A stretch of DNA of 64,000 nt from Taxawa tesnikishii (nom. ined.) (taxonomy: Eukaryota > Ascomycota > Dothideomycetes > Dothideales): contig JAPDRO010000006.1 of assembly GCA_030247885.1 (NCBI GenBank), forward strand, positions 186,001-250,000, given 5' to 3'. The notes beneath the pieces are model-generated. The model was not told the origin of the DNA. It saw nothing but the letters and a program-made list of their open reading frames with translations, and ran no database searches. Every line of letters starts with the position of its first letter. Within the stretch, counting starts at the first letter, position 1. A program made the position numbers and the translations under genes. Below, piece by piece: positions 1 through 12,310 of the stretch.

Positions 1-29
1 AGTAACTGGGTTCACTGCGTTAGCAATTC

Positions 30-562
30 CTATCCTTTCTGCATTCGGAAACATAGCGAGCAGTTAGGAGAAAGAGGGGGATTGGATCACTCACGAAGGT
101 GAAGAAGAAGAGTATGCACTCGATTATGCCGAGCGCAAAGGCCGCCTTGAGCATTGCGCAGTTCTTGTTGATGTTGGCCGCCCAGGGCGAATCGCTCTGC
201 CGGCCGTAGTACCCGAACGGTCCGAGGGAGATGTAGAAGCTGCCCGCGGTGAAGTTTGTGCAGCTCCAGTTGGTGACGCCGCGCAGCAGGACCACGGCTG
301 CGATGAAGGTGGCCATGAACGCCAGGTCGACGAGCGCGACGAAGAGCGCCGAGTGTCGGGCCCGCAGGTACGCGACCACGGTTGCGAGGGTCCAGGCCAG
401 AGCGAGCACGGAGGTGATGAACTCGACCAGGATGTAGGTCGGTGTTAGTTGGTTCACGGACACGAAGCCGTGGACGAAGTAGGCGAGCAAGCCCACGATG
501 GGGATGAGGGTCAGGATTTCGAGGATCCGGAAGGAGAGGAAGAGGAGACCGGAGAGGGCCAT
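30..562 (-). CDS. MARVEL-type four-helix membrane protein
   Basis: About 160 residues with four hydrophobic helices (near residues 8-30, 43-64, 73-93 and 140-157) and a loop holding two cysteines (WSC, KNC) between helices 3 and 4. That is the MARVEL-like layout common in fungal plasma-membrane proteins. Start is the ATG at 562, directly before the hydrophobic N-terminus. A canonical small intron lies at 39..94 on the minus strand (GTGAGT donor, CTAAC branch, TGCAG acceptor); splicing it ends the protein two residues later at a TAG at 30-32. Unspliced, the frame would run to 20 with a polar tail, which is less likely after helix 4. The family call rests on topology, not on a decisive motif. 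Substrate or partner unknown. Confidence 0.6.
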
Positions 563-1539
563 CGTGATGGTGTTGTTGAGGGTGGTCGTAGCAGTGATTG
601 AAGTGTGAGTGGTGGGTGGGGTGGTTTGTGATGGTCAGTGAATGGAGGACAAGATCAACTGCGGTAGAGCTGAAGCCTCAGCTTGCAGCAGGATGTGGTG
701 AGGAGCGCGGGAGTGAGTGCGCGGGCAGTGGACAAGACGTGGAGGGGTCCGCCACCGTCTGTACAGTCGATGTACGTTCGTGTGAGGTATTGCTTCTCTA
801 CAACAGCAACAACAGCAATGGGCAGGTGCGCACAAGGGAAGTCTTGTAGTAGGGGCGCTTGACCCTCCGCACAGCAGGAATCAGTCGAATGACGTAGTAC
901 GATATACAGATATCTTGATCTCAACCGCGCTGCAACGGTGGTGTAAGCAGGCTCGTCTTATATGCATGAGAAGTACGCGAGCCAACTATGATATCTTGCA
1001 GGACCAAGGAAACAATCGAATGGCGGGGAGAGGGCTGGTGATGCTCGCTGCCCAATCAGATCGGGCCACGGACGCTAAGGATCTATCCGAGCGTGCCCGC
1101 CCTCGGTTCGACGGCTAACGGCCCAACTGCCGCGTGGACTCCGTGACAGCGAACGGAGTCAACGGCGAACGGAGTCAACGGCGAACCCGTCCATCTTGTT
1201 CGCACTTCGTTCTCTATACACTTCTCCTAGGCCTCGATGGCGTCCAATAGTATATATTGTTCTCGCTGTACTTCCGCATGGTGCGGCGCGTCTCACGCGC
1301 GCTCATTAGTGTTATGCTGCGGCGCCCATGACTCGCCATAGATGAACCCAGCCTCCTCACAAAGATCTTCTCGGATCTTGCGCTATTGCAATGCTGCTGC
1401 TCTACGAAATCCCTACATGGAAGATCTGGGTGCCAGGGACACGGGCGTCAATATGGTGGGTGTCCCTAGCTATCGTGCCGTCTCACCGAGAGGAAGAAGT
1501 TGTCTTAAGACATTGGCGCCCACCCATCCCTTGGGCGAC
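563..1539. other. Upstream flank of the MARVEL gene; no gene seen
   Basis: Only short overlapping frames on both strands, none with a domain or intron structure. It should hold the promoter of the MARVEL gene. A 16-base unit (CGAACGGAGTCAACGG) is repeated about 2.3 times at 1150..1187. Confidence 0.5.
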
Positions 1540-2200
1540 CTGCACTGCAATAAGACACTGCCCCATTCCAGAAAGATCTACTGGCAACACATATGGTCCT
1601 TCGCTGTTGGCGGCCTAGAGCCATTACGGTCTGTACGCTGAACTATTCCCGGAAGTTTTCTGCCGGAATGCTACGAACCCGGGTGGTGCTTTTGCCTTGC
1701 AACAACACCCTTTGCGCATCCAGTAAGAGCTCTTGAGGGCACATTTGGTCTTTCTCCGTAGTCGTCCATACCTATGACGGCCCTCACAGTGGACTGCCCC
1801 CACACGTTTCTTCCGAAATCCTGCATGTTTAGTCGATGCTCCTCCTTATGACAATACCGTTGATCGTTCAGAACGTACGATTTGAAGGCACGCTTGATCC
1901 CTCTCCGTTGGCGGTCCATGTCGGTAGTGGCCCTTGTACTGGACTGGTTCCGAATATTCTCTCCCAGCACGCTGCATGCTCAGGTGGTGCTTCGCCTTAT
2001 GACAACATCCGACTTCTCCCCGCTCTTGGAGCTGACGGTCCGTACGGATAGCGGTCCATATACTGGGAGACCACCAAAATCCGTCTTTCGGGATGCCGCA
2101 TGCCTGAATAGTGCTTTGCCTTGTGGTAGCACTCTCTCCCTCCTCGATGTCGGCTTTGAGATCTCCTCTTACTCTTCGATTCGACGGTCTCGCACCCATC
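1540..2200. repeat. Decayed tandem array 1, ~125-150 base unit
   Basis: A motif close to GGTGCTTYGCCTTATGACAA recurs near 1681, 1830, 1985 and 2112. In each unit it is followed by a block around CGGTCCATA and then a CCGAAATCC...GCATG block. Spacing is about 150, 150 and 125 bases. Copies are strongly diverged, so this is an old array. It is not obviously the same family as array 2, which lies just downstream. Confidence 0.6.
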
Positions 2201-2479
2201 GCCCTCATTAGCTAGCTGGCCCTTCAGCGCTCCCGTGAGTCAGTTGAGGTATCTGATCGACTATTATCACAACGCGGCTGCGTAGCTGTATAGTTATGAC
2301 GCATGTCTCAGAGCTAAATTCTATTACTAGCTTTACCGTCCGCAACACTTCGCCGCCCTCGAGCACATCCCTCACATACAGTGCTCTCAACACGCAAGCA
2401 GCACAACTGATTTAGTACTAGTGCAATGCGTCTGCCCAACCGCGCAAGCACTGTAGGGACCAAATTGCAAGGCCTCGCT

Positions 2480-3080
2480 GCCTGTATAGCCGCCGCTAGG
2501 CGTCGGGGCAAGCATATCACGTTTCCTATCGACGTAGTTGTCTACCTGCGGACATGACGGTGTTTCTGCTGAATTGCAATAGCAGTTCGTTACCTCTCCC
2601 ACCGACCTTTGCGAACACTGTTCTCTTTGACATCTCGTTGCGCGTGAAGTAGGAGGGTCAAGGATATCATGCTTCATGTCGACACAAATCGTCGACCCGC
2701 AGACGCGATAGTTTGCAGCTGCGTTGCAGTAGCAGCTGCTCAGTCAGTCGCGTCAAGTTTTGGGAATATGATCTTCTTCAACGGCTTACTGCCCGTAGGC
2801 ACTACGGTCAAGCATATCACAGTTTGTGTCGTCACACGTTGCCAACCTCAACCTCCACTACATTGCTGCTGCATTACGATAGCAGTTTTCCAATCGGTTC
2901 GGATAACTGTTGGGAACGCTGCTCGAGGTTCCGACAGACCGTCCGTTGGCTAGATTGCACGCACACGGGACCACACTTACCCAAAGTGAGTTCCTCTCCT
3001 GACTTTTCCTTGAGCATGTCGCGTTGCGACAGTAATCAATCGGCCAGGTTTCTCAATTGTTGAGAACACTGGTTCTTTTG
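2480..3080. repeat. Decayed tandem array 2, ~150 base unit, related to the intronic MITEs
   Basis: Two anchor motifs recur with a period of 149-153 bases. One is GGTCAAGCATATCAC (near 2507, 2656, 2808). The other is a TTGCRNTAGCAGT...GAACACTG block (near 2568, 2716, 2869, 3022). Each unit ends in a GAACACTG/GAGAACACTG-like sequence, matching the termini of the MITE-like elements in introns at 27.3-27.6 kb and 50.3-50.5 kb. The array lies in the promoter side of the gene starting at 3350. Confidence 0.65.
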
Positions 3081-3349
3081 ACATTCCACTGCCCATCCCA
3101 GTCTCCAGAGGTGAAAACGTTCTTGGTCTCTGATTTTCTCGAACATTCTTCGTTGCCAGGTAGACATATCCCAATCCACATCACTTTCACCCACTTTACT
3201 TCACTTCACCCGATCCCACAACTTTTGCACCTCAGTGGCGTTCCACTCTCCATCTCTCCCGGCGGAGTTCACACCCTCTTCCACACCTCAACTCCTCTTT
3301 CGACATCAATCAGGTGCTGTCACAACTCGGACACTCAACCAGCAGAACA

Positions 3350-5434
3350 ATGTCTTCTCTCAAGGGTGAGAGCCTCTTCGTCTTTGCTGGCGGCAGCGGC
3401 CCCAATGTGGCCTACGAAGGCCTTCATCAGGTACGTCTTGCGAGTTCTGTATTATCCTTCAGGTGTGCTCTGCCTTGCTCTGCCCTGCTTTGTGCCAGCG
3501 TTATCGCATGAGCGCACTACAGCATGTCTCTGTGCGGTTGTCCTCAACGACCTGCTCTCAGCAGATCCATCTCTACAGTGAACTGTTTCTTCACTTGACT
3601 GACACTTACACAAGGACACCGCAATGCACAACGCCAAGGCAGACTGCGCGGTCCATCTCACCTCGCCGACCGAGCCCTCGTTCTTCGTGACCAGCGAGGT
3701 TGTGCGCCACTCTGGCTCCGCGGATCTGGTTTCGCTTCTCCGTCCGAAGACATGGTCACCAAAGACTCCTGGTGGAAGCGTCGATTCGTTCCCCGTCCTT
3801 GAAGCATGCATTCGTAATCGTCTGGTTGCAGAGCGGGAGACCACTTTCACACTCAACCTATGCCAAGAGCAGCTCCAAGGCCAAGAGCTGGTGATGTACT
3901 GCATGGCAGTTCGCAATTTCTTCGCCATGCACTACGAGAAGCCGCCTGTGGGCAAGACACTCTACCAAGCTCTCATTGATCTTCACTCTGTCTGCGAAAG
4001 ATTCCTCACCGACAAACACAACAATTTCCTATGGAGATACGTGCAGTCCTTGAAACTAGACGACTGCCGGAACAGCCTTGATCTAGCGACTCAACTACTT
4101 CACTTCAGCGAGGACACTCAGTGGGAGAAAGGATACATTGAGTCTTTCGTCCACTGCGTAGGCATGGTCGACAGAACTGAAACCGTCTCGCATCCAATGT
4201 TCGCACCCTTGACACATGCAACCCGCCATCTCCTCCGCAACGCACACCGGGAGCAGCAAGAAGACGTCCAGCATCTTGAGCAACTTCTCGCCGGCTTCGA
4301 CATTGTTGGAGGCAATTCGACCATCAGCCAGGATCACGCAACTAGGTTTCGTGCCGCCAAGGCGTTCCAGGGTTTCCTGCGCGAGTTCTGCACTGCAAAG
4401 TACGGACAGTGGCCACCAAGCGCCCGCCACAGAGGTCACTGGTTGACTCGGAGCATCGCACTGGAGCTCCAGGCAGCACTCGGTACTCTATACGAGTATC
4501 TCGTGGATCAAGACATATGCTGGGCTAGATCGTTCTCTCCACCAGGCGACCAAAACACGCAGAGGCCAACACCCGCTGGCCGATCTGTATCGGGAACTGC
4601 TAGTTCAACCACTGGGCCCAGTACGTCAGCCACTCCAAGCGCACCAGGACAGCCTTCATCAGCTGGCCGATCCACGTCCGGCGCCTTCGGTCTCGCAAAC
4701 ACTCCGGTCAGGCCCCCAAATCTTCCACAACCATCAGCGGGAACGCGTTCAGTCACGATGCCTGTCCTTCCATCCTCACAGCCCATTTCCTCGCCACTTC
4801 AGCAGCCCCGCGAAATCATCGGACTGCACTACGTGCTCTCAAACGAGCAGTTCCTTCCCACGAACGCGGCCCTAATCCACTCATCCAAGTACCCTCTCAT
4901 GGACCTGATCCACCGCTGGAACAAGAAATGCGGGTTTCGAATCCTCCCGCACCCATTCCCGCGCATCCCCGAACTGCGAGACACCTACACCGGCTCCCAG
5001 GCCTAGCTGAGCAAGGCGTACACGTCCGCCGCCGACAGCTCCGTAGAACGTGACGTCTCGCACCGCCCCTCGCCAACGAATCTCTCACTGACGAACCCCT
5101 CTTAGCCCACGAGATGCTCGCCGCGTTCGAGAAGCACGAGGCCACGACACACCTCCCCGGCGTGTCGACGCACGAGGCCAGGCTCGGCCGCTGGCTCATC
5201 GTTTCCTGCGCCATGCAGCTGCTGAGCCGTCTCACCGTCGACGTGCAGGGTCTCCACTACAGAGGCGGCGTGGGGTACTTTCTGAACGCTGGTCTCGCGG
5301 GCTGCCCGCCGTGGGAGAATGCCAAAGTGCCAAATACGATGAGGGCGGCGGGTTACAGGGACAGCTGCTGCTGGCTGTTTGCCAAGGGCGCTCGGGCGGA
5401 GAGGAAGAAGCGGGCGGCGGGTGAGAGCGCTTAG
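3350..5434 (+). CDS. DUF8004-like fungal protein, interrupted by one in-frame stop
   Basis: Three exons: 3350..3430, 3615..5049, 5106..5434. Intron 1 ends in ACAAG; intron 2 (56 bases) has GTGACG, a CTGAC branch and CTTAG. About 614 codons. Visible blocks are an N-terminal DCAVHLTSP...PSFFVTSE stretch, a RNFFAMHYEKPPVGKTLYQAL helix, a Pro/Ser/Thr-rich linker (residues ~310-400), and a C-terminal block with LGRWLIVSCAMQLLSRL and GVGYFLNAGLAGCPPW. From memory this order resembles the fungal DUF8004 family, function unknown. A TAG at 5004-5006 interrupts exon 2, but the frame continues as plausible protein to the second intron and into the conserved C-terminal block. The stop may be a real nonsense change or an error. 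Confidence 0.6.
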
Positions 5435-5753
5435 TACTCGTTCTCGGGGGTGAATGCCGAGTGCGATCGGTGTTCATGGCGTTGCAGAGGTGAGAGAGAA
5501 TTTCGTATAGTGGCATTTTCGTCTGATGAAAAACGAGACAGGATGGCTCAGAGTATGTTCCGGGCCACGTCTGGTGCAGCAAGATCGCTCCCCTACCCAT
5601 CGTTTTCCGTACGACAACAACACTAAAACGCCATGACCTCGACACCGTCGCAATGCAACGCCCGTGAAATGTCACTCTCGCCCATGCTCGTGCTCACCCT
5701 GGAACCCACGGAACGAAACAGTCTTGTTGCATCTCCGGACGAGGACGTGATCG
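5435..5753. other. Convergent 3' flanks; nothing seen
   Basis: The gap between the converging ends of the DUF8004-like gene and the twin-CX9C gene. I see no gene, repeat or RNA in it. Confidence 0.4.
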
Positions 5754-6938
5754 TCAACGTGACCTACGGATCCACCTACGGATCCCATCTTCGTGCGGGC
5801 CGTCCAGATCAAACCGCATCAAAGCGGCCAACAGGCCCGCCCATCGACCAAGCCTCGATACAGCCAGCAGACCCTGGCGTCGCCGCCCTCGCGCATCCAT
5901 CCGTCCGCACCTCATTGCCCTCCCCGGTTTATCCCACCCCCACATAGACTTGATCGTATCCCCAAACGTAGCCCTACCCCTCTCTTTCCGATCCAATCTC
6001 TTCTGCCTGTCGTCCTCGTAATACTCCTTGATCTTCTCCGCATATTCAACGCTGGCCTTGGACTCGGCGACCCTCAACTGGATCTCCAGCTCCCTCTCCG
6101 CGGGAGTCTTGCCCGCCAACTCCTTCTCAATCGCGGCCCTCTTCTCCGGTCTGAAGATCTCCAACCCAGCAGGCATCTTCGCCGCCTCCTCTTGCGCCTC
6201 GGGCGCAGCAACCCCAGCGCCTCCGCCGCACTCCTCTCGCTCAGCAACGGCGCGAAGCTCGGCTCAGCCCGCCCCTCCTTCCGTGCCTCCTCAACAGCCT
6301 TCTCCTGCGCCAGCATCCTCTGATACAGCGCATCCGCATGCATCTGGAGCCTCTCCTCCTCCTCCTCCGTCCTGCCCGAGCTCATGTACCCCAACGCCTT
6401 CAGGAAGCGCGCCTGCATCTGGTAGCACCGGTTGAACGCCTTGCCCTCGGTGCGACACATGGTCATCTTGGCGTGCCAGCCGCCGCGCGCGAAACACTCG
6501 CGCTCCGCGATCTGCTCGAAGACACAGTTCTCGACCGCCGCGCGCCCGATGCGCGCCTGTCGCTCTTTGTACGCGTCGATGACCGTCACCATGCGGTCTT
6601 GGTCCGACATCTGGCCCTCGATCTCGGCGAGCGGCTTGTAGGTTTTCCAGAGGTGCGCGTAGCGGCCGTCTTGGTATAATGACTCGGCGGGCACGGCGGG
6701 CTTGGGGCTGCGCCAGCGGCGTTTGCGTCTGGGGTAGGGGTATGCCTAGCTGGGTACGGTATTCGTTCGATGCGGCGTCGGATGATGGCGCTCGTGCTGG
6801 TTTGGAAGAGGGAGCGGCGGTGGGAGTGTGGTTGGCTGAGGATTCTTTGTCGAGGAAGTCTCGGAGCGATGGGTCGAGCTTGTTGTATGGATCCGAGTTT
6901 TGCGCGCTGTCGCTCTTGGAGCCCCAGAACCAACCCAT
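5754..6938 (-). CDS. Twin CX9C mitochondrial-type protein
   Basis: The ATG at 6938 opens MGWFWGSKSD and DPSLRDFLDKES, followed by SLYQDGRYAHLWKTYKP. Two cysteine pairs follow: CVFEQIAEREC and CRTEGKAFNRC, each exactly C-x9-C. This is the helix-hairpin fold of small proteins imported into the mitochondrial intermembrane space by Mia40/Erv1. The C-terminus is charged and helical (PAERELEIQLRVAESKA). Reading needs two one-base frame changes: one extra C in a CCCC run near 6710 and one missing G in a GGGG run near 6212. Together they restore the original frame, so errors are likelier than decay. The exact C-terminus is uncertain, since a small intron may lie after MWG. The GT tract just upstream lies in its 5' UTR. 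Confidence 0.65.
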
Positions 6939-6946
6939 TGTGATGG

Positions 6947-7394
<448 letters not shown>

Positions 7395-10300
7395 TCAACA
7401 AGCGATAAAACTCCCCTTCCTCTCCAACAACTCCTGAAACCCGCCCGTTTCGACCATCCGGCCATGGTCCAGCACAACAACCGTGTCAGCAATCGCCATC
7501 ATCTCCCTCGCATGCGTGATGATGATGACCGTCAACCTCCTGCGGCCATCTCTGACAAGGGACTGGATGGTGTTGCGGATGAGGGAGGCGGACTCGACGT
7601 CGAGGGCGGAGGTCGCTTCGTCTAAGACCAACACGCCGGGCTGCCGCACCAGAGCGCGCGCGATGGCGACGCGTTGAGCCTGCCCGCCCGACAGAGAGGT
7701 TCCGCCTTCGCCGACGAGTGTTTCGTAGCCCTGCGGTAGTGTCATGATAAACGCATCGATGCCCGCAGCCGAAGCCGCCTCTCGCGCTGCCGCCAGATTC
7801 CTGTACGGCGAGGTGTCCGGTAACCCGTACAGGATGTTCTCCTCGATGGTGGCCGCGAACAGCGTGGGTGTCTGCGGCACGACGGTGATGAGGGAGCGCA
7901 AGGTAGGGGTGTGGATGTGCTTCATGTCGCGTCCCGAGATGACGATTTCGGGGAGCTCGCCTAGGCTTTGCATGTCCCGCGGCGTGGTGTAGAGGTTCAG
8001 GAGGAGTGAGGCGATGGTCGATTTTCCGGACCCGGATGACCCGACAATGGCGGTGCAGGTGCCTGCGCGGACGGTGAGATTGATATTCTGAAGGATGGTC
8101 TGATCGGGTCGAGAGGGATAGTAGAACATCAAGTCGGTCAAGATGATGTCGCCGACGGAGGGGATGCGCGTGTTGCCTGCGTGCTCGTGCGAGTCGTGCG
8201 GCAGCTGTGACAGGCGCAGAATGCGGGAGGCCGTGTCCTGCGCCATGTTGATCTGGGGGATCAGAGACAATATCATGGTGACCTGAAGTATCGTCATCGT
8301 GAGCTGTGTGAAGACTTGTATCACAGGGCCTATCGCTGCACCGTCCTTGACGAGCTTTGCGCCGACGTAGAAGACCAACGCTTTCACGAACGTGGCCGAC
8401 GAGCTGGACATGCCGAAGAAGAATCCGGTGTAGAAGGACCGCTTGAAACCGATGCGGAGGACGGTCTTGGTGACTGCCCTGTACTTCTCGGTGAAATGGG
8501 TCTCCAATGTCAGGGCCCGTACTGTTTTGATCGTGGTGAAGGTCTCCATGAAGATGGCGCCGGCAGCCTCTGAAGCGCTGTTGGCCTTGCCTTCCCATTT
8601 GCCGCTGATAGCCCCGAAAGCTTTTGTGACGAACCACACGTAAGGTCCGACAGAGACAATGCAGAGTGTGAGCTTCCACTGCACAATCAGCGCCCAAACG
8701 AGCGAGATGGCCATCATGATGACGCCCACAAAAGCGAATCCCGCAAACCGCCCCAGTAAGTTGCGCATCTCCTCAGCATGGCGATCCAACGCCTCGGAGA
8801 TCTGGGAGACGCCGTTCTCCTCTCTCAGGAAGAAATTCTTGGGTTGGTCAAGTATCCGCTCCATGGCCGTGACGCGAACATGATCGATCCATTTCTCGCC
8901 GGCGTACTCGAGACACAGATGCATGAGATACATGCTCACCGCGTCGAAGAACGCCAGACCCAAGATAGTGAGCGAGTATTGAGTTGCTTTGTGCTGGGCG
9001 TTTGGCATGCCCATTGTCTGAACCAACTTGGACAGTATCGAGGAGAAGACGGGTGTACAGGCCGCATGAGCCGCGGCTGCGGTGAAACCAACGGAAAGGG
9101 AGACGCGCTCACGCCAATCGAGGCTGGGCCAGATGGTTCTGAATATGGCTTTGAGGGGCAACGGAGTCCGTATGTTGTCCGGAGCACTGGTCCCTTTTGT
9201 CCTTCGCGGCTTACGTTTACTTGTCCTGCCGTGGAGTTTCTTGGTATCAGGTATGGTACCTTCTGACTTTGGTCGATGGCGCATACGGCGACTCATTCCG
9301 GTCCTGGCGTTGGCAGCAATACTGCCCGACCGGTCCAGGAACTTGTCCATAAGCTCAATCCCTCCTCTCGACCACCGAAAGTTCGGGTCGAGTTGTTCGG
9401 GCGTCCTACTTTTTCGAAAAGGGGACAGAAATTCGCCGGTAGATCGAGGACTGTCCGGCGAGTGAGGACTGCCGGCAAGCCTGAGAAAGGGAGAACCGTA
9501 CGTACCACCGAACCCTCCGAAGTTGTAGGTCGAGTGAACGGTGGACGCTGTATTGATGTTGACGTGGGCGCCATAGAAAGAAGTGGCTCGAGGCGTTTCA
9601 GCCACTGCCAGGCGAGCCTCAAGGGGTCATGCTTGACTGTCGGAACATGTACAGGGGACCCAAAGCCGCCGTGACACTCCTCCCGAGCAGTGAAGTCGGC
9701 TGAGGTATGCCTCCACTTATCACGAGGAGAGTCCTCTGATTGTTCGTTCTCAGGAAGGAAGTGCTGAAACGGAGTGTCCTTCATCTTTTCCATGTGATTT
9801 CGGTAGCCCTCCTGTACAAGCCGGGTATTCTCAAAGATGTAGACGTAGTCCTCTGGCAAGATTTGTTCAATGTCATGCGTGATGATAATCGTCGTCTTGC
9901 CCTTACGCCATTGCCGGATTGCGTCCATCATGAGGGAGCGGCTGATGTGATCCAGCGCGCTTGTAGATTCGTCGAGGATTAGAATCGGGGTGTCTCGCAG
10001 CCGGGCTCGTGCCAATGCCATTCGTTGTTTCTGACCACCGCTCATTGATCCGCCTTTCAGTTCGACCATGGTATCGAGGCCTTCCGGCATGTCGTTGATC
10101 ATCAACTGCAACAGGGCGAACTCGGCGGCTTCCATGGCTTCCGCCCTTGTTACCCGGTGGAAATCTTCCTGCCAAGGGCGATGTTGTGGAAGACTGTATC
10201 GTTGAACAGCATACTGTGCTGCTCAACGAGTGTAACGTTCTTGCGCAACCATCTGTCATCCAATGCGGTGATCGGCACTCCATCCAGCTCTATCTTACCG

Positions 10301-11743
10301 AGAGCAGGGCGATAGAATCGTAAGAGCAACTGATTCATCGTACTCTTGCCAGACCCGCTCTTTCCGATGATGAACGAGAGTTCTCCCCAGGTATAAACAT
10401 GCTGACGTTTCGAAGTGCCATCTGATCCGGTCTCGAAGGATACGCGAAAGAAAGCTGTCACGCGGTCAGTCGCCGTGAGCTTCAGACACTTGACAATACC
10501 TACATTCTCGACAGCGATGTTGCCCTGGCAAGCCTCGGGTTCTTTCAGATCCGTTCGCCGGGATACGGTAGGACCCATCTGTACCTGCGCCATTATCGCT
10601 CTGAGTGTAGCACCGGCGGTCTTGCCCTTCTCCAATACAATCATCTGTGGTAGGATGCCGGTGATTGAGTTGAACGCCTGGACGGCGGAAAAGAAGGTGG
10701 TCAAAACGTCGCCGGTCGACATCTCGCCTTTTGGACCAACTTGCTGCCGTAGTAAAACCCCTGAACGAACATGGCCTGACCCATGAAAGCCGAGACCATG
10801 AACTGCAGAGAGTTTGTTTGTGCGACGCGATAGTACCAGCGCGCTACCCCTTCAACGACGCTGCTGTACTTGCGCTTTTCCGTTTCTTGTCCGTTGTAGC
10901 ATTTGACCGTTTCAATAGAGTTGAGCGCGCTCTGGACATACTTGAGCGCCTCGGATTGCTTCTCTCGCTGCTTGTTGAGGTTCTTCTGCATCCTTGCTCC
11001 CAGAAAAGCCACGGTCACGCCAATGACTGGCGTGGTTGATATGACGACGAGTGTCAACTTCCATGAATATCTGAATGCAACGGCGAGGTTGAGTATTGTC
11101 GTTGCGACGTCGCAAATCAAGGCTCCCAGCGGCTGAGAGGTCGACAGCTGGAGCTCGCGGATTTGACTGTATGCACGTCAGACAACGTATGGACGCCCGT
11201 GGATATGGTCACGCACGCTTGCAGCCGGGGTATCAAGGCCCCAATTCCATTCTTTCGCATATCATACCACTCAATGTCTCTTTCCAGCAATCCTGTGAAC
11301 AGCCTGTCTCGAGCGCTCTTGGCCTGCAATTCACCGAACGCAAGCCAGAAACCGAAGAAGAAAAATTCCACAATCCAGCCCACGCACCCAAGGCCAAGCA
11401 GGTAAAACACGTATTCTGTTTCCTTTGTCAACAACTCTGTCCCAGTCAGGGCGCCTGTAGCATAGCTGGAGAATTGCTGGAAGGCTCGTCCAATCAATAT
11501 CGCCTGCGCGGGAGATGCGAGGCCGGAAACAATGGACGCTAGGATGCCCAAGGACAGCGGCACGAGGTGTGGTTTCGTGGTGAAGTAGAAAAGGGCTTTC
11601 CATGGCGCACGCTGTATGTCTTCGTCTGTCGTATCGATCGGCTGCTTGCCCTTTTCGGCTTCGTCGTCAAGCGAATCGTCTTCCTCATCTTCCTTGCTCT
11701 TTCGTTCTTCAGTTGAGCGACTGCTCCTGTCAGGACTGGGCAT
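7395..11743 (-). CDS. Full-length ABC exporter, Ste6/a-pheromone type (ABCB)
   Basis: About 1417 residues in TMD1-NBD1-TMD2-NBD2 order. NBD1 has Walker A GKSGSGKST, signature MSGGQKQRMALARA and Walker B ILILDEST. NBD2 has GSSGSGKST, LSGGQAQRVAIARA and VLVLDEATSAL. The NBD1 wording (HISRSLMMDAIR, ITHDIEQILPEDYVY) matches the fungal Ste6-like branch that exports farnesylated a-type pheromone; related members also move drugs. Introns at 11167..11216 and 10455..10503. The frame changes by one missing base at four homopolymers: TTTT 10729-10732, CCCC 10385-10388, AAA 10161-10163 and GGGG 9623-9626 (plus strand). Conserved sequence continues across each. The second half (736 residues) is one clean frame. 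Start ATG at 11743 precedes an acidic leader. Pheromone substrate is inferred. Confidence 0.85.
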
Positions 11744-12310
11744 CGCGTGTGGAGACTAGAGGAGTCTGGGGTGTCATTGCTGAGCCGAGAAAATGCGGCG
11801 AAAGGCACAGTCCTGCATTAGGCGGTTGAAGCTGCGTCGGATGCGGTCTGGAGCGGTTGATGGTGCACGGGCTTGAAGTGATTGAAAGAAAGTGGTTGAA
11901 AGAAAGTAGTTGAAAGAAAGTGGTGGGGTATGAGAATGGAAAAGAATGTAATGTTGCTATTGTTCGCCTCCGTTCCTCTTCATCGCGCGTCTCCCGCCTA
12001 TGCCAAGCAGACACTCGCCCTGTTGTCGCCATGTGCCCTCGAACGGTTACCATTTACCATGAAATAGTCAGTCTCGTGCGCGGCAAGTTCTGACCCCGAC
12101 GAACTGCTCTCACGCGTTGTCGCTGTAGACAAGTCAAACAAATCGAGGTGAGCAGCCCTCTCTGTAGCCGACATTCCTCGCCAGAGCGCTCTGACTCGAA
12201 TCTAGCACTTGCCCTTCCGTGAAGAACCACCGACTATACCCAACCAAAATCGAATTTGTCGATACTGGTGCCGGGGTTCCTCCCTCGACGTCTACAGCCG
12301 CCACAAAGAC
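11744..12310. promoter_or_regulatory. ABC gene promoter region with short tandem repeat
   Basis: Lies between the ABC start and the PBDC1 stop. A 14-15 base unit (about AGTGGTTGAAAGAAA) is repeated three times at 11877..11926. No gene seen. Confidence 0.4.

Noticed and set aside
1540-3080. Regular ~150-base spacing suggesting a CRISPR array
   Set aside because: Period too long, units diverged along their full length with no conserved direct repeat, and the host is a eukaryote.
5996-6435. Plus-strand Ser/Pro/Ala frames over the twin-CX9C gene
   Set aside because: Antisense shadow of a GC-rich gene.
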